In this document: positions 12,343 to 24,399 of the stretch, in pieces
Layout of the letters: every line of letters begins with the position of its first letter
Numbering within the stretch: the stretch's first letter is position 1
NCBI GenBank assembly: GCA_006384855.1
Contig: VCJN01000173.1
Location: 1 to 64,000 of the forward strand
DNA length: 64,000 nt
Reading direction: 5' to 3'
Origin: Tetraselmis striata
Lineage: Eukaryota > Chlorophyta > Chlorodendrophyceae > Chlorodendrales > Chlorodendraceae
Position numbers and translations under genes: made by a program
The notes under the pieces: generated by a model
The model's input: the letters and a program-made list of their open reading frames with translations, nothing else
What the model was told of the DNA's origin: nothing
Databases searched by the model: none

Positions 12343-13725
12343 ACGGCCTCGACGCGCCAAGGCAAGGACGAGGCCTCGAACAAGGCGCGCGCTGGGCGCT
12401 TCGTCAGCACTGCGCGTGGGCCAGTTCGCTACGCTGCTGCCCGCCCGCACGCCTGGCGCGATGGCGCGGTCACCTCGTTGGAATCGCACCTAGCGGCCGC
12501 CCGATCAACAGCACATGAGCAACAGCTCGCACGCCGGAGCGTGGAGGAACAACTGGCTGAGCTGCAGGCTGAGATGATGCAACTATGTGAGGGGGAGGCG
12601 GTGCCGCGCGCCGAGCACCTAGACCGGGCGGTACAAGACAAGGACAAGGAGCTAGCCGGCATGCGCGTCTCACAATTTTGTAAAGGGCATCGTGGATAAG
12701 GCATACACGTGCCCGTGCTGCAAGAAGATGATCCGCGATGTCCCCCAAAGAAGATCATTCAAGAAGGAACTGAGGGAATTTGCACGGTTGCATGGTGCGG
12801 AGAGGTATGTTATCTCGAATTGTTTTGCAGCATTTGCATATGTATTTATATGTTTCATGCTAATTGGTAATACTGTGCTGCTGATTATTTATAACTATAT
12901 GCACATTGCATGTACCTCAAGCCCCCATTGCTACACATCGAAGCCAAGCATACGATACATGATCTCCTGCACATCAATCTTCGCATCACGGCGGGCCTCT
13001 ACTATTACACGGTCCAATGCCACTGCGCCACCCCAGAGTACCTGCAGACGCTGCAGCATTGGATGTTTGACGAGCTCGGCAGCACAGTCAATGGCAAGAA
13101 GAGAAAGAGCAAGAAGCAAGATGATGTCTCCATTGGCCAGAAGAAGGAGTCCTTCATCGGCGCAGAGTGCATGAAGCTTATCGCCAAGTACGACAAGGCG
13201 CTAAAGCACATCAAGGAGACTTAAGCGGTAAGCCCAACGGTAAGCGCCTCCGATGATGTGAAGGCGCAGATGACCGCCTGAGAAATCTGCAAGCACCTCT
13301 GGGAGCTGCTGTTGGAGCCCGTGGACCCAGTGTACGCACATGGCACCGCCCGGCTGCCACATGTGCACCTCCGGGAGGCTCGCGCACAACAGGTCAAGCA
13401 GATGGCAGAGAAAATTGTGCAGGCATTTGTCAATATGATGCAGGTGAGAATGACGTTGCCACTGTGTACTACCACATTCTGCAGTGCTATGTCCTGATTA
13501 CATAAGCAAGTATGGCGACCTGCTGAGCTGTGATTGTCACGCGTCTGGGCACGCTCACTTGCTCAAAAAGACTGCCTACCGGAGCGGCGCTGCTGGGCAC
13601 CTTGAGTTCAAGGTAGTGGGAGGTCCTTGGCTACATGAAAATTCATGAAAGCCACCAACATGAGCTGCCCACACCAAAGCGGCCGAAGCGTGGGCCACAT
13701 GGCAAGAAGCGCGCTACGCCCACGT
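12343..13725 (+). pseudogene. 3' part of a second, related DDE transposase, copy 1
   Basis: The + strand holds a coiled-coil piece (12484-12660) and a CPCC cysteine pair (near 12712). A probable intron starts at GAGAG|GTATGTT (12806). Then comes a segment that lines up with the transposase of 9017-9865: HDLLHINLR, a Cys/Leu/Trp pattern ending WMFDELGS, and later HILQCYV...KYGDLL...GHAHLLKK. The protein ends in a basic nuclear-localisation-like tail near 13725. In-frame stops and frame changes at 12698 and 13280 show it is decayed. It is transcribed divergently from the intact-looking transposase. Confidence 0.5.
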
Positions 13726-14583
13726 AGAGCGCCCCCCCCCCCCCCCCTGGGCACCAAGCGGGCTGCATGCGCCCACGGGAGCCGCAGCACCGCAGCCCTT
13801 TCCCTTTATAGAAACATTGTACTAGCTTTTCATGGCAATTGCGATCCAAAGTTTGAGAGATGTAGTGAAAAGATTACAACGCGCGGCTAGCGCCTGGCTG
13901 CCGCCTTCCAGCGAGCATCTTATTTCCCTCACGAACTCTCTTGCCCTGCTCTCTCTCAAGGCGGGCACGGGCATCTTTAAGCATGCCGGCATCCCTAAGC
14001 ATACTGGGGGACTCCGTGCTGCTAATACCGCCGTACTTGCCTACCGTCCCATCGGCACGCCGGGGCTTCCAACCGTCTGGCTGCCTTGGGGTGGGAGAGC
14101 GCGGGCGGCTGCCGGCGCCCTGCTTGCACGGCCGGCAGAGCGTGCCGGCCGGTATCCTGAAGGGCGGGAAGGGGGCGGCAACAGAAAAGTTAGAATGGCA
14201 TGTAGCGAGTATGACTGGCATTTCTAGTTAATTGTAATTATCAACCACCTAGTCCCACCGCCATCGCGCAGGCACGTTGCGGCACCCACTTGTAGAACAT
14301 GCCGGTGGGCTGCCCGCCATCGATGTCCGTGATGTTGACGGCCTCTGCCTTGGCGAGGCATGGCAACCAGTAAGCGGCACCGCGCTCGACGGTGCCGTGG
14401 TTGACGAGACGCTCCGGGGCCGTCAGGACGCGCCCCGTAGTCGGGGGCAGCTCCAAATCGCCCTCCTCGTCGCTCTTATCCTACTACTCCCACTCCGACC
14501 CACTACCCACCACGTCCTATTCCTCATCCGAGGAGAGGTCCAGAAACCTGGTGCCGTCGTGGTTCGGGTGGTGGGGTTTAGTC
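13726..14583. other. No firm gene; poly-C tract at 13732-13747 and hAT target region
   Basis: Short open frames on both strands show no recognisable motif. A - strand frame at 14241-14456 has reasonable composition but no identifiable domain. The segment ends at the hAT target duplication 14576-14583. Confidence 0.4.
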
Positions 14584-14598
14584 CAGGGTTGCCCTGAA

Positions 14599-14624
14599 CC
14601 CCCCCCCCCCCCCCCCCCCCCCCC
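14599..14624 (+). repeat. Poly-C tract (26 C) inside the hAT left end
   Basis: Homopolymer directly inside the left inverted repeat. It interrupts the match with the right end. A second run (18 C) lies at 14912-14929 and a G run (20) at 16073-16092, all within this element. Confidence 0.95.
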
Positions 14625-15092
14625 GGAGGTATTCAGTTCAGCCTGAACTGAATTCAGGCACTTCAGGCTGAATCAGGTATTCAGGCTGAACACCGCGCCT
14701 GAACCCCCCTCAAGGCAATATATATTTTGTATGTGGTGTGGGCATAGCAGCGCCTATTGAGTCACTACTACCTAGCGGCAAGCATGACAACACATGGACC
14801 TCCGAACATGCATATGGAGTGATATATATGTATATACGTGTGCTCATGCCGTTCCGTTGAGCGATAGGTGGTCGGCGGGTCGGCGGGCCGGCGTGCCTTT
14901 GTGCCCCCTCACCCCCCCCCCCCCCCCCCACCAAGAGACAGTGGCCAATTTCTCATTGCTTGTAAAGAAATTGTTACATAACTTTGATGAAAAAACCCGA
15001 CCCTCCCTCCTTTGCAGGCTACCCGTGTCTTGATGACTTCCGTACGTTTCGGTGGCCTTGATATCCGGCTTGACAGAGAGCATGTAGCACTC

Positions 15093-15751
15093 CTAGCCAA
15101 AGTTGTACGAGAGAGCAGCGTCCATCTGTGCAACCAAGTCTACATTTTTGTGTATGAATACTTCAGTGGCCGTATTCTCCACACCCATCTTATTCCGCAG
15201 GCTCTGCGTGACTAGGCCAACGAGAGAGAACACACGCTCGCACTCTATTTGACTAGCAGGGATCGCAAGAAACATACATGCCAATTCCAATTCCGAGTTT
15301 GCAGGGGTGGAACAGCACATCCTCCATGGCCGCTGCCAGAGACCATTCCACGTGGGTGGGCTGCCGCTCTCGCAAGTTTGTGCTGGCGGTCTGCGGCATT
15401 GTGCCATACAGGTGGTCCACCACAACACGTGCCGTGATAAGCCCCCTCAGCATGCTCCATGTCTGACGTGCACATGCAAGCAATACACATGTCAGTATGT
15501 TGCTTGCAACACGACAGGGCATGCACATCAGCTCATGAGTAATACAAAACAGCACCGCATGTTGTATAACTCACGCTGGTGAAGCGCGTCTTCGCTGGTG
15601 TGATGAACTTGACAACCTTCACCCGCATCTCACGGCATGCGAGGACCGGCACGTGCCAACCCTTGGAGGACTTCTTGGTCCAGGTGATGCAATATTTAAC
15701 CTTATTCATAATCTTGCTCAAGGTGAAACTCTGCACGTACACATCCAACAC
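15093..15751 (-). pseudogene. hAT transposase remnant with C-terminal dimerisation domain
   Basis: The - strand frame from 15751 contains KFITPAKTRFTS, like the KPVKTRWNS segment of hAT transposases, ending at a possible intron (about 15585-15465). After it TWSMLRGLITARVVVDHL is followed, one frame away, by ELACMFLAIPASQIECERVF and SLRNKM, the hallmark of the hAT family C-terminal dimerisation region. The frame ends at 15093. Much of the catalytic core is missing, and a zinc-finger N-terminus is not visible, so the element is not autonomous. Confidence 0.75.
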
Positions 15752-16597
15752 ACATATGGCAGTCAGTAGATAGTGCAGCTAGGCATGTCTACAACATGAC
15801 TTCGGATGCCGACTGCTTGCTCATCGTCACCGTCAAGTTCTATCGGTGGTTCAGCGCTGGCACTGTCGGGCCGGGGCAAAGCGGACTGCGACGAGTCGCC
15901 AACGTTACGGCGGTTCGTATGGCGGGATGGGCCGGGGCGCGAGCCTGGTGTCGGCGGCGGCATGCTCCCTTAGTTGCCGGCGGCCCGCATGATTGTCGAC
16001 TTCGGCCTCCGCAGCACCGGCGTAAGGTTCGGCGGCCTCCGAGGCAACCTGCGCGGCTTCCATAGTCAGCTTGGGGGGGGGGGGGGGGGGGGAGGCGGGG
16101 GGGACTGGGCGTAGGGTTGAGACTTGAGACTTGAGAGTGGAGAGTGTAGTGATGTGATCGCGCGCCGTTTGGTGATGCTGTATTCCGTATTCCTTGGCGG
16201 CGGGCGCCAGCCTGCGTTGCCGCTCCACCAAGGAATACATCAAGTGCAGGATGACGCATTACAAAAACTGAAAATACCGTTTCAAACTGCGCAATATACT
16301 ATTGGCGAAATCAAGTCTGTACTATATGCCGCATATGTGGGCTTGGTACGGATGCGGCCATGTGCGACACCTAGGTCGATTATGGTACAATTTCTCAGCG
16401 GATTCGGACAAATCAGAGCGCATGGATTCTACCGCTAGCCGCTACGCTTAAAACTCATAAGTTTAGAGGGACTCCAAGTAGGGGATATTCAGGCCATTTT
16501 CGCTAGGTATTCAGCCTGAACTGAATTCAGCTGAAGTCGGGACTTCAGCCTGAAGTGGCCTGAACTGAAGCCCCTTCAAGGAAACCCTGTTTTAGTC

Positions 16598-18169
16598 CTG
16601 GCTGCGCGGCCGGGTTGGCTGCGGGTGCGTGGGTGCCACGCCCCGGCCGGTGCCATCCCCCCACTCGCGCCCTGCCACAGAAATACCCATCAACGAAAAC
16701 CGGACTAGGGGACTATAAAACACACTAGGAGAGAATCCACCAGGTAGAAAGTTGCCTAATACTCGTGGCTAGGTCTCCCATCCGTTGAAGACACTTTCCC
16801 TAGGCCGAGTAAAGCAGCGGCATTGGTGCGAAGTTGAGGGATGTGGGTGGGTGGGCGTGCGCGCACTGTACAAGGTCTTGAGGGTGGCCACGGAGATGCC
16901 GAACTGCTTGGCCTCTGAGGCCAGAGCAGCCGCGCCAGGCAGCCGAAAGTCCCGTTTCGGGTCCATTGCGCCCCCGCGGGGGCCGGTGTTTCGGTTGGTT
17001 GCGGGGCGGTGAGTGGCTGTGACTGAGAATGTGGCGGGGTGACGAGTGGGTTGGCATGTACATGGCGTTGTGCCGCACCCGCACGCGTGCAGCTGAGTGG
17101 GAGGAAAACGGCATTTTGGATATAACATATTCGGGAAGTTTTCGCACTACGGTACCGGTTACCCCGGGAAGCGATGTGTTTCGGATCCGATGGTGTTAGC
17201 GCCAGATGATGCTCCCTTGCAAAGGTTGTGTGAGCTCCAAAGAGCGCTGCGAGATTATGATATGAGCCGTTAGGTGAAAATCCTGGGTGACCACGGCTCA
17301 ATGTCCGGACGCACGCATTTCTCTCGACATGATGCGGTATGGCGGAGGAGATCCTGCTGCCTACTGCCAAGACAGAAGACTCGACGACGGCCAACGCGAC
17401 GATGGTGCGATGGGAGCTGCGAAGAGGCGACCGAGATTCGGCGCGTTACTTACCTGTACGGGCTACATTCGCTGTACGGTACCGAACGAAGCGCGTCGTA
17501 CCACAGTAGGAGCTCCGAAGCAGCGACTACGAATCTACTACTGTGGAGGCCAAGAGTGCAAAATACAGGAAAAACAGGAGCACAGCGATTCCTCGTAATA
17601 CAAACCCGTACAAAATATATATTGCTGCAAAAAGGAAAGACAATGCTAAGGTGTACGGGGCTCGTCGCCCTTAAATAATCCTTACGAGTACCCGATGCTC
17701 AGGTTAGTCACCCGCCGGCGCGGCCTCGCACCTAAGGAAGTATTCGGATACCACGCGTCCCCGCTAATGGTACATGCCCTACACGTCAGCGCGCACGCCT
17801 CGTGTATACGTGCCGCAGTGTACTATGTGCCAGTGATGTTACTGACACCCTGTACTTAGCCGTATGCGCATATGCTATTTATGCAGAATTAATACTAATA
17901 AAGAGTCGAGAGCCAACCGTGGGTTTCGCACCTCCGATCGTTAACGCGCGAAAGCCATTTAAAGTGAACTAAATTCATGCCACCGATATGCCGCGGGTCA
18001 ACCGGCAGAGGGGCGCAATATCGAAAGCGTTATGCCAATATAATTTTGACGTCGTGATGGAACTAGCGACTACTATTCGCTAATGGTACTCGCGAGCCGC
18101 CAGCGCAGGCGGTCGCAGTCATTGACACTCAGTCACACCCCACCAGTCCACCACCACGCCCGGCGCATC
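16598..18169. other. No firm gene; small YR relic at about 17187-17260
   Basis: On the - strand 17187-17260 reads SSHNLCKGAS, matching the HNLxKG box of the YR elements at 47-50 kb, with Cys where the catalytic Arg is expected. The remainder, including 17400-18170, has only short frames without motifs. Confidence 0.4.
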
Positions 18170-19139
18170 TGACAGCTATAGATGAAGATGACTCAGCCCC
18201 CGTCCCAGCCACATGCGCTATCGCTCGGTCCTGTGGAGCCAGGGCAGCAGTGGCGCACGTTTCGGGGGGGTCCGCCGTGGGTCCGGAGCATTTCGCGCGA
18301 CTGACCTCCCTTACCCTGTGGAGGGCGACTCTCGACTCTCGGGCGACCCGCGTAATTCCGAACCTATCAGCCGAAGCAACCGTACCGGATATGCAGTTCG
18401 ACGCGTTCTTTGAGCTGTGCCGGATGTACTTTGCGTGGGCGGAGGCCAGTAGGGCGGAGCTGGTCGCTGAGCCGTGGCGGGGAGCGTACTTCAAGGGGCG
18501 GCCCGTGTGGAAGCATCACGTCAAGAGGGACAGCGAGGGCCATGTCATCAACCACAAGACCTTCTCCGCCACCTTTTTCCTCCCTAGGTAAGAATACCCC
18601 CCGCCGATAGCGCCCCGGGCCTGACTAGACGCAGGATAGCCCACCCTCTGTCTTATCGTGTCACGGTCTATGTGTGTGGCTGCAGACAGATAGCGGGGGT
18701 GGCGTCGTTCCAGTCAATCGATCCGGAATTCGGGCAGGACCAGTTCCGTCGCGTGCCCCGGACCGGGGACGTGATACAGATCCTCGCCCCCCTAGTAGGC
18801 ACATGGATCCAGCAAGTCGGAGACCTGGGGAAGGTGCGGTGGAAGTTCCGCACCGGTATCTATCGGCCAGAGGGCGACCAGCTGCAGATGGGCCTCACGC
18901 CTGTCTGGCTGGACCACAACCCCCCCGACGGCGACCTGTCCAAGCTGGACTACAACCGCGTCCCGGTCCTGCCCGCCTTTGCTAACCACGAGGTGAGCCC
19001 ACCGCCTGCCTGGCCCTGACCTCATGACTGTATGTGACTTTATCATCTTGCCTATCTGACCCACCTCCTCAGTGTACAGGGCATGGAGCTGACAGAGGCC
19101 CAACGGGCGGCGCTGGCGAATCCTGCACGCTACCAGCAG
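18170..19139 (+). CDS. Three-exon orphan ORF (unknown protein)
   Basis: Three frames join cleanly by GT-AG introns: about 18170-18587, 18686-18992 and 19080-19139. The phases match (phase 2 then 0), which chance ORFs would rarely do. The protein includes FFELCRMYFAWAEASRAELV, a KGRPVWKHHVKR segment, then VRWKFRTGIYRPEGDQL, and a last exon beginning GMELTEAQRAAL. I do not recognise the family. The start is not defined, and after 19139 the possible continuation runs into low-complexity Pro/His, so the 3' end may be lost. It may belong to one of the neighbouring transposons. Confidence 0.5.
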
Positions 19140-19177
19140 GTGCTAAGTCAGCGTGTGTACTCCTTCCTCACTGCCCC

Positions 19178-19204
19178 TCCCCACCCCCACCCCCACCCCC
19201 ACCC
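19178..19204 (+). repeat. CCCCCA hexamer microsatellite (about 4 units)
   Basis: A short run of CCCCCA units after the orphan ORF. It is too short and isolated to be a telomere. From 19205 to 20184 I see no gene. Confidence 0.9.
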
Positions 19205-20184
19205 CGGTTTCCTGCCAGAGAGGGCGAGATGTGGGCTGGACTTCATAGTCGCTACTTCTCCGCCGCTTTTTATAGTGCTGATAAAAGTAAAATTACCTTT
19301 CCGTAGTGTCGCGGCACGAGCGGATAAGGTGGCGGAGTGCGCTCTCTTCGGAGTACCGGCCAGCAAGGCCCATCCACCCACCTCACCCCACCCAAGCCGT
19401 CAGCACCGCGCCGCCGCAATCCACCGCCTATGTACCCTTGCATCGCGATACCAAGCGCCAAGATATACTCACCCGGTAAACGCCGGTGCGCCGGGCCACC
19501 GAGCCATGCACCTACCCCCGAGAGCTCTCATCAACAAGATCGCATTTTTCGTGATTTATTTACTCATCGTTGGAAACGTTGGCAACCGCCCGCCCCCTAC
19601 CATCTGCGATCCGCCTCAAACCGTCAACGTTGCGCTGCCACGCCCGATGCCTCGAAGCCGGCTCGGCATTGTCAACGTCGACGCTTCATTGTGCCACCGA
19701 GGCGCGATCCCGGCTCCCGTGGCCGGCCCGCGCTTACCCGGCTATTCCATGACATGCCGCCCCTTATCTTGGAAGAGGGATTCGCACACAAGCGCACAAA
19801 CGGACCAAACACGGCCCGCTTAACAGCGCTTAATACGATTCTTTTACTGTATGCGTACTCATTTTTACTGTACTAGTACCGTATTTCGATATCCTGACGA
19901 CTACTCCCGCTTAACGTGAGCTTATCCGCGCTTATCCATGCATGCCACCTGTACCTGCGCCGAGGTCTCGGCGCCATGGCACTACCCGTACGTGAAACGG
20001 TACGTGATGCACCTCCCGCCGGCCCACGCACGCGTACTTCGCCATGGCGCGCAACCGCGCGGCCGCGGGACTGACAATGCTGACACGCGTAACGCGGCGG
20101 CGGAGCGACAACCTTACCATCCCTCGTCCATAATCTAACCACTCGTTATCCCACAGCCGCCCCCCTCAACGCAACCTCGTCACA

Positions 20185-23100
20185 ATGCCTCGCGGCAAAG
20201 CGATATCATGCGGCAAGAAGAGCGTCTTCGATGTATGCGATGGTCCAAGCGGCCACCTTATTACGGTCCAGTGTCGTGTGTGCAAAACTCACCTTGCCGG
20301 GAATAGCCGCCATTTCAAGGTACAACACCTCAGACAACCAGCCAACGACGAATGCTCGGTGGAGCAAGCCCGCTTAATGTTGGTGAGTGCGCATGCGTGT
20401 GTGTGGATTCCAGCTTGGAATGGCAATCTGAACCAACGCTCGCCATAACGCCGCCGCCGCCCCCTCTCACTTCAGTTGAAAACCACCATCGCATCGCGAC
20501 CCGAGGTGCCTGCCCCGTCTTCCCCCGAACCGACTCCCCCCCCCCCCTCTCACAACCCGCCGCATCAGCTACCCAACGTTCGCGTCGACCCCGCACGCGC
20601 GAAGAACAGCGGAGCGCTCCCAACCAACGAAATAATGCGGGGCAATGGCGCGGCTCTTGTCGTCTCCTCACTCCGAGGTTGCCGTCCATGCTCCCTGGCA
20701 ACAAGGTTAGGGTGCGACATCACGACGACAGGTAATGCCCGACTGCTTTCTCACTGTATTATTCCATTCACGCATGCTTATATTTGCGTCCCACCCAAAT
20801 GTGTGTCCTCCCAGCACCCAGCACACCTCTTCACCAATAGGTATCCATGTGGTGCGTCGTCTGCTCTGTTACGGTACGCACGAGATGCAGCTGTCAATTG
20901 TGCGCGACATATTAATTCGTCGGTGTTTCCAGAAATTAGATAGTACCTCGGACGGGTCTGACTTTGATATGGACATCGACGATACTGCTGGCAACGACGG
21001 GGACATGGCCGAGAGCCCAGTTGGCAGTCCTTTCGCGAAGAACCGGGCGGACGGTGGTGATGAGAAGAGGACGGATCGGCCGGGGTATGGCTACTGTTGA
21101 CGACGATGCCGCCTTTTGGGAGGACGACGACGAAGAACGCGAACATACTGGATTTCTCTCCAGCCTCAACGGCAGCGACGAGGACAAGACGGGGGCAGAG
21201 GAGGAGGGATATGAGGGAGAGGATGAACGGGAACCGCGCCTTCAAGGAACTGTTGAAGGCGGTGCCAAAGAAGTTAGTCGTACTACACATTTTCTGCCAT
21301 TCGCATCGCCTTCACTGTGCACTTGGACAGAACTCTATCCCGTCTATTTGTTGCTAACTCGGGTGTTGATGTGTGCCCTTCTAAGGGTAGTGGCGGCGAA
21401 CCTGGGCATGGTTACGAGGATGACAAGCTCTATGAAGATCTGCCGGACTGCTTATCCCACTAGTGTTGGGTAAGTCCCGAAGCGCTCGAGCATCGGAGTT
21501 GTGCTCGTCGACACGCTTGGCGTCAAGGCGGACTACGAGCTGCCTACCGCGGCATATGAGGAGATACTGCATGTTTTGCACATTGCGTCGGGCAACGCTA
21601 GATTTCCGACGACTGAGGCGGCCTCGCTGAAGGCGTTGGACATCAGTCCTAACATTTCTCGATGCGAGAGACATTGGTGTCGCAGCTGCGGGCCACATGT
21701 CCACCCGCCGCCGTGCGAGATGACGTTGCGTTGTTCGATGAGGAGTATAGCTTCTCAACGCAAGATGGCCGGTGGAAATTCCGCGAGAGTGGTGTGCGTT
21801 CTCTCCCCCTATTGTGTTTGTTGCTCACATAAGCATTACTCCGCGCGGGTCACATTATTATTATATGCATAGCAGTATCAACGTTCCGCTGAACATCATG
21901 ATATTGTTCCATATGCGAAGACGATCCAGGCGTCGCAATCTGCCCGAATCGCGGTACCCCTCGATTTGTACTTATTCGCAAGAACCGAGTGATCATCATG
22001 GAGCCCGACGGCATATACTACGACTATACTTCGGCGTTGCGGAGGTTTTCAGGCGGATGCTGCCGCGCGCCCCGACTCTATCTGCCGCGAACCAGCCATA
22101 CCGCAAGGATTTGTCAAAGAATGTTTATTTCATGAACTCCAACTTCGCAGAGCCTTGATGGAGGCTACATATGGAGCGATTGGCGACCCGACCAACAACA
22201 AGGACGTTGGCATCGACGGCATTCAACTGGCAAAGTTCAAACACCACTCCGCGACTTTGCACGTCAAGCGGGTTGCCAACATACCGCGGTAATGCCCTGC
22301 CCTATGTTTTTTGTTGTTTCGGCTTGTTAATGCAACGGCTCTGCGGGATTACCCCCTCCTCTATGTAAGTCACTGCTTTATTACGGCAGGCATTGTGCGG
22401 CCGGCGCGACCAACTCAGACATTCTTCTCGTGGTGCCTGGGCCACATGAAGCGCCCAATACTGGCATTTTTTTGAAGGAAACCTTTGATGTCATTCGGCA
22501 GTCGCACGGCGCCTCATTGCCATTGGCATGCTCTCTGTACCGGCGGCAGATGCACGGTCGGCATCTTGTAGTTCACATGTTGATGTCGGTGCACCCGTTG
22601 ATAGTGCGCCCCCCTTCTCTCATCATCCCTTGCCATAGCAGTTACATACATACATATTGTTACCACACCTTGCCAACTTATTTCTTCGTGATGACTATTA
22701 TCATGCGTTGCCCATACAAAGGTAACTGGGACTGCTCCCACCACTGACAAATCCAATATTTTCTTGAGGCTCTTCACAATGACTACCATGCCAGGTGCAA
22801 GTTGACACGAAGGGGTTATCACGCCGCCGCTTTCTTTGCGTGTTTGTGGTGCCTCTTCCAAAGCATCCACTTGGATGGCGCTTCAAGGGATATGCTTTCA
22901 ATGTCTACTTCATGGGATATACTTTGCAATGACTACTCAACAGCTATGGCACCATGCGCACCACCAAGTGATACCCGGTGGCGAGGGAGTGAGTTCTATA
23001 TGGGCGCGAGAGGTGGCGGAAGCGCATGTGCAGTGCATCCGGGATTGTCTGCGAGCCCCAGACCAACCGTGTGTGCATGCATGCTTTGCTGGAGAAGACG

Positions 23101-24399
23101 GGACCGTGCTGACAGACACCGAGCTCGAGGCGCTCCAGCGCTCCTCTGCCGGCGGAAAGCTGCCCACATCATTAATTGGTTGCGCCCATGTACACTCCGC
23201 GTATGACATTCTGGGGGCGGCTTCCATCATAGTCAACTCCCATGCTCTACCATTACATCATGCTATTCTTCTAGGTGTAGTTAAGACCTTACTCATGAGG
23301 AAGGGGGAGGTGCTGGTGCACCCAGCCGGTCCACGTAACAACACGGTCAAGTTCAAGAATATCTTCAAGGTGTGATGTGCATTCATGCATGCATGTCTGC
23401 CCGCGTGTCGCTTGCAATTGCAACACTGACATGCAAATGATGTACCTGCATGCTGCTCACAGAAATATGACAAACGGGTGAAGAACATCAAGGTCACCAT
23501 TGACTTCGGACGCCCCCTCATCATCATATATATGTAAAACGTCTACGATGTTCCCTATTTGGACGGCTGTGTAATTGCATGACATGCTTTCCGACTCCTG
23601 GCTGTTGGCGCGGACAGATGCGACTGAAGGACTTTGAGCTCCTTTTCAATGACTTGTTTGTCAGCATGCGGCGGGATTGGGGCAGTAAGGGGGGACCTGC
23701 AGCGGCGAAGAATTGCCACGCACATCTGCATGCAACGGGTCGCGCAATCAGCGCGAAGGTGGTGGAGGAAGCTTTCTGCGAGGAGGACGTCAATGTGCAG
23801 GACCACAATGCCGCTCTCTTCAAACACTACGTTGATGAGTATGCCCCCGATGGGCTGCGTGCAGGTGCAACAACTGAGGGCTGATACGGCGAACATCAAG
23901 CAGTGCTTCAGGTTCCTGCCAACATGCATGTATGCCTTGTGTGATAGTATAGCAACATTAAAAGCACACTTACATCGACTACTGCTACATGCTGGCTTGG
24001 GTAACGTACTATGTCCGGAAGATAGCAATGAAGCCGGACCATGAATCCTACACGGTGCACTGCTCGCGCGCGTACATCCGCTTGCCGAAGGGCAATAATG
24101 CATGGGTATACACAGTCCGGCGGTGGGAGAACTGGGCGGGCGATGCAGCTCTTGTGGCCCCGGACTACTACATCCCGCAAACTACTCAACGGAGAGCCAA
24201 TATGGACTTTGCGCCAACCGGGACTGCAAAGGGAGAGAACCATGATATGTTCCAAGAGATTTTCCAAGTAAGCTATTTCGTTGTGGCAAAGTGCTACGCC
24301 CTAGACAACCTCATGGGTTCGCCTCCGGTTGCCTTCGCAGTTGGATTGGCCTACCGTGGGAGTCGGCTTTCATCAACCCCAATCAGCACCGAGCAGTAA
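20185..24399 (+). pseudogene. TNP2-like (CACTA/Plavaka-type) DDE transposase gene, multi-exon and probably decayed
   Basis: Exon 1 (20185-20382) begins at ATG and has a CRVC...H zinc pattern (QCRVCKTHLAGNSRHF), as expected at the N-terminus of such transposases. It is spliced in phase to 20476. Acidic linker exons lie between about 20930 and 21280, with a CxxC region (HWCRSCGP) near 21680. The catalytic region shows GIDGIQLAKF (first Asp, near 22210), LLVVPGPHEAPN near 22430 (the GPxEP segment), then HALPLHHAILLGVVKTLL near 23250, the usual HxxLLGVxK signature. The C-terminal exon 23989-24399 continues with SRAYIRLPKGN. Several frame changes and stops, for example near 23550-23990, make an intact product unlikely. 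No terminal inverted repeats were identified. Confidence 0.65.

Larger units (their letters stand above)
6021..13382. repeat. Duplicated block, copy 1 (partner 51484-57818 plus 62961-64000)
   Basis: Sequence from ATATCACACACGGG at 6021 matches the right part of the window almost base for base to 12323. It matches again from 12343 to at least 13382, where the window ends in the partner. In this copy only 19 bases (12324-12342) separate the two halves; in the partner 5142 bases do. The block holds a YR relic, a convergent two-gene DNA transposon and part of a second transposase. Identity looks close to 98-99% by eye, so the duplication is recent. Confidence 0.9.
14584..16589 (-). mobile_element. 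hAT DNA transposon, 2006 bp, with inverted ends and 8-bp target duplication
   Basis: The left end starts CAGGGTTGCCCTGAA; the right end read on the other strand starts CAGGGTTTCCTTGAA. Subterminal regions on both sides are rich in CTGAA/TTCAG motifs (AGCCTGAACTGAATTCAG near 14645 and 16515). The flanks are GTTTAGTC (14576-14583) and TTTTAGTC (16590-16597), an 8-bp duplication with one change, as known for hAT. A 26-base poly-C run (14599-14624) sits just inside the left end. The element carries a truncated transposase on the - strand. Confidence 0.88.

Noticed and set aside
19178-19204. Telomere-like repeat
   Set aside because: Only about four CCCCCA units, not at a chromosome end and not a standard algal telomere repeat.
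19083-19876. Long + strand frames after the orphan gene
   Set aside because: Beyond the splice donor at 19139 they are Pro/His/Ala-rich, overlap each other and carry no motif.
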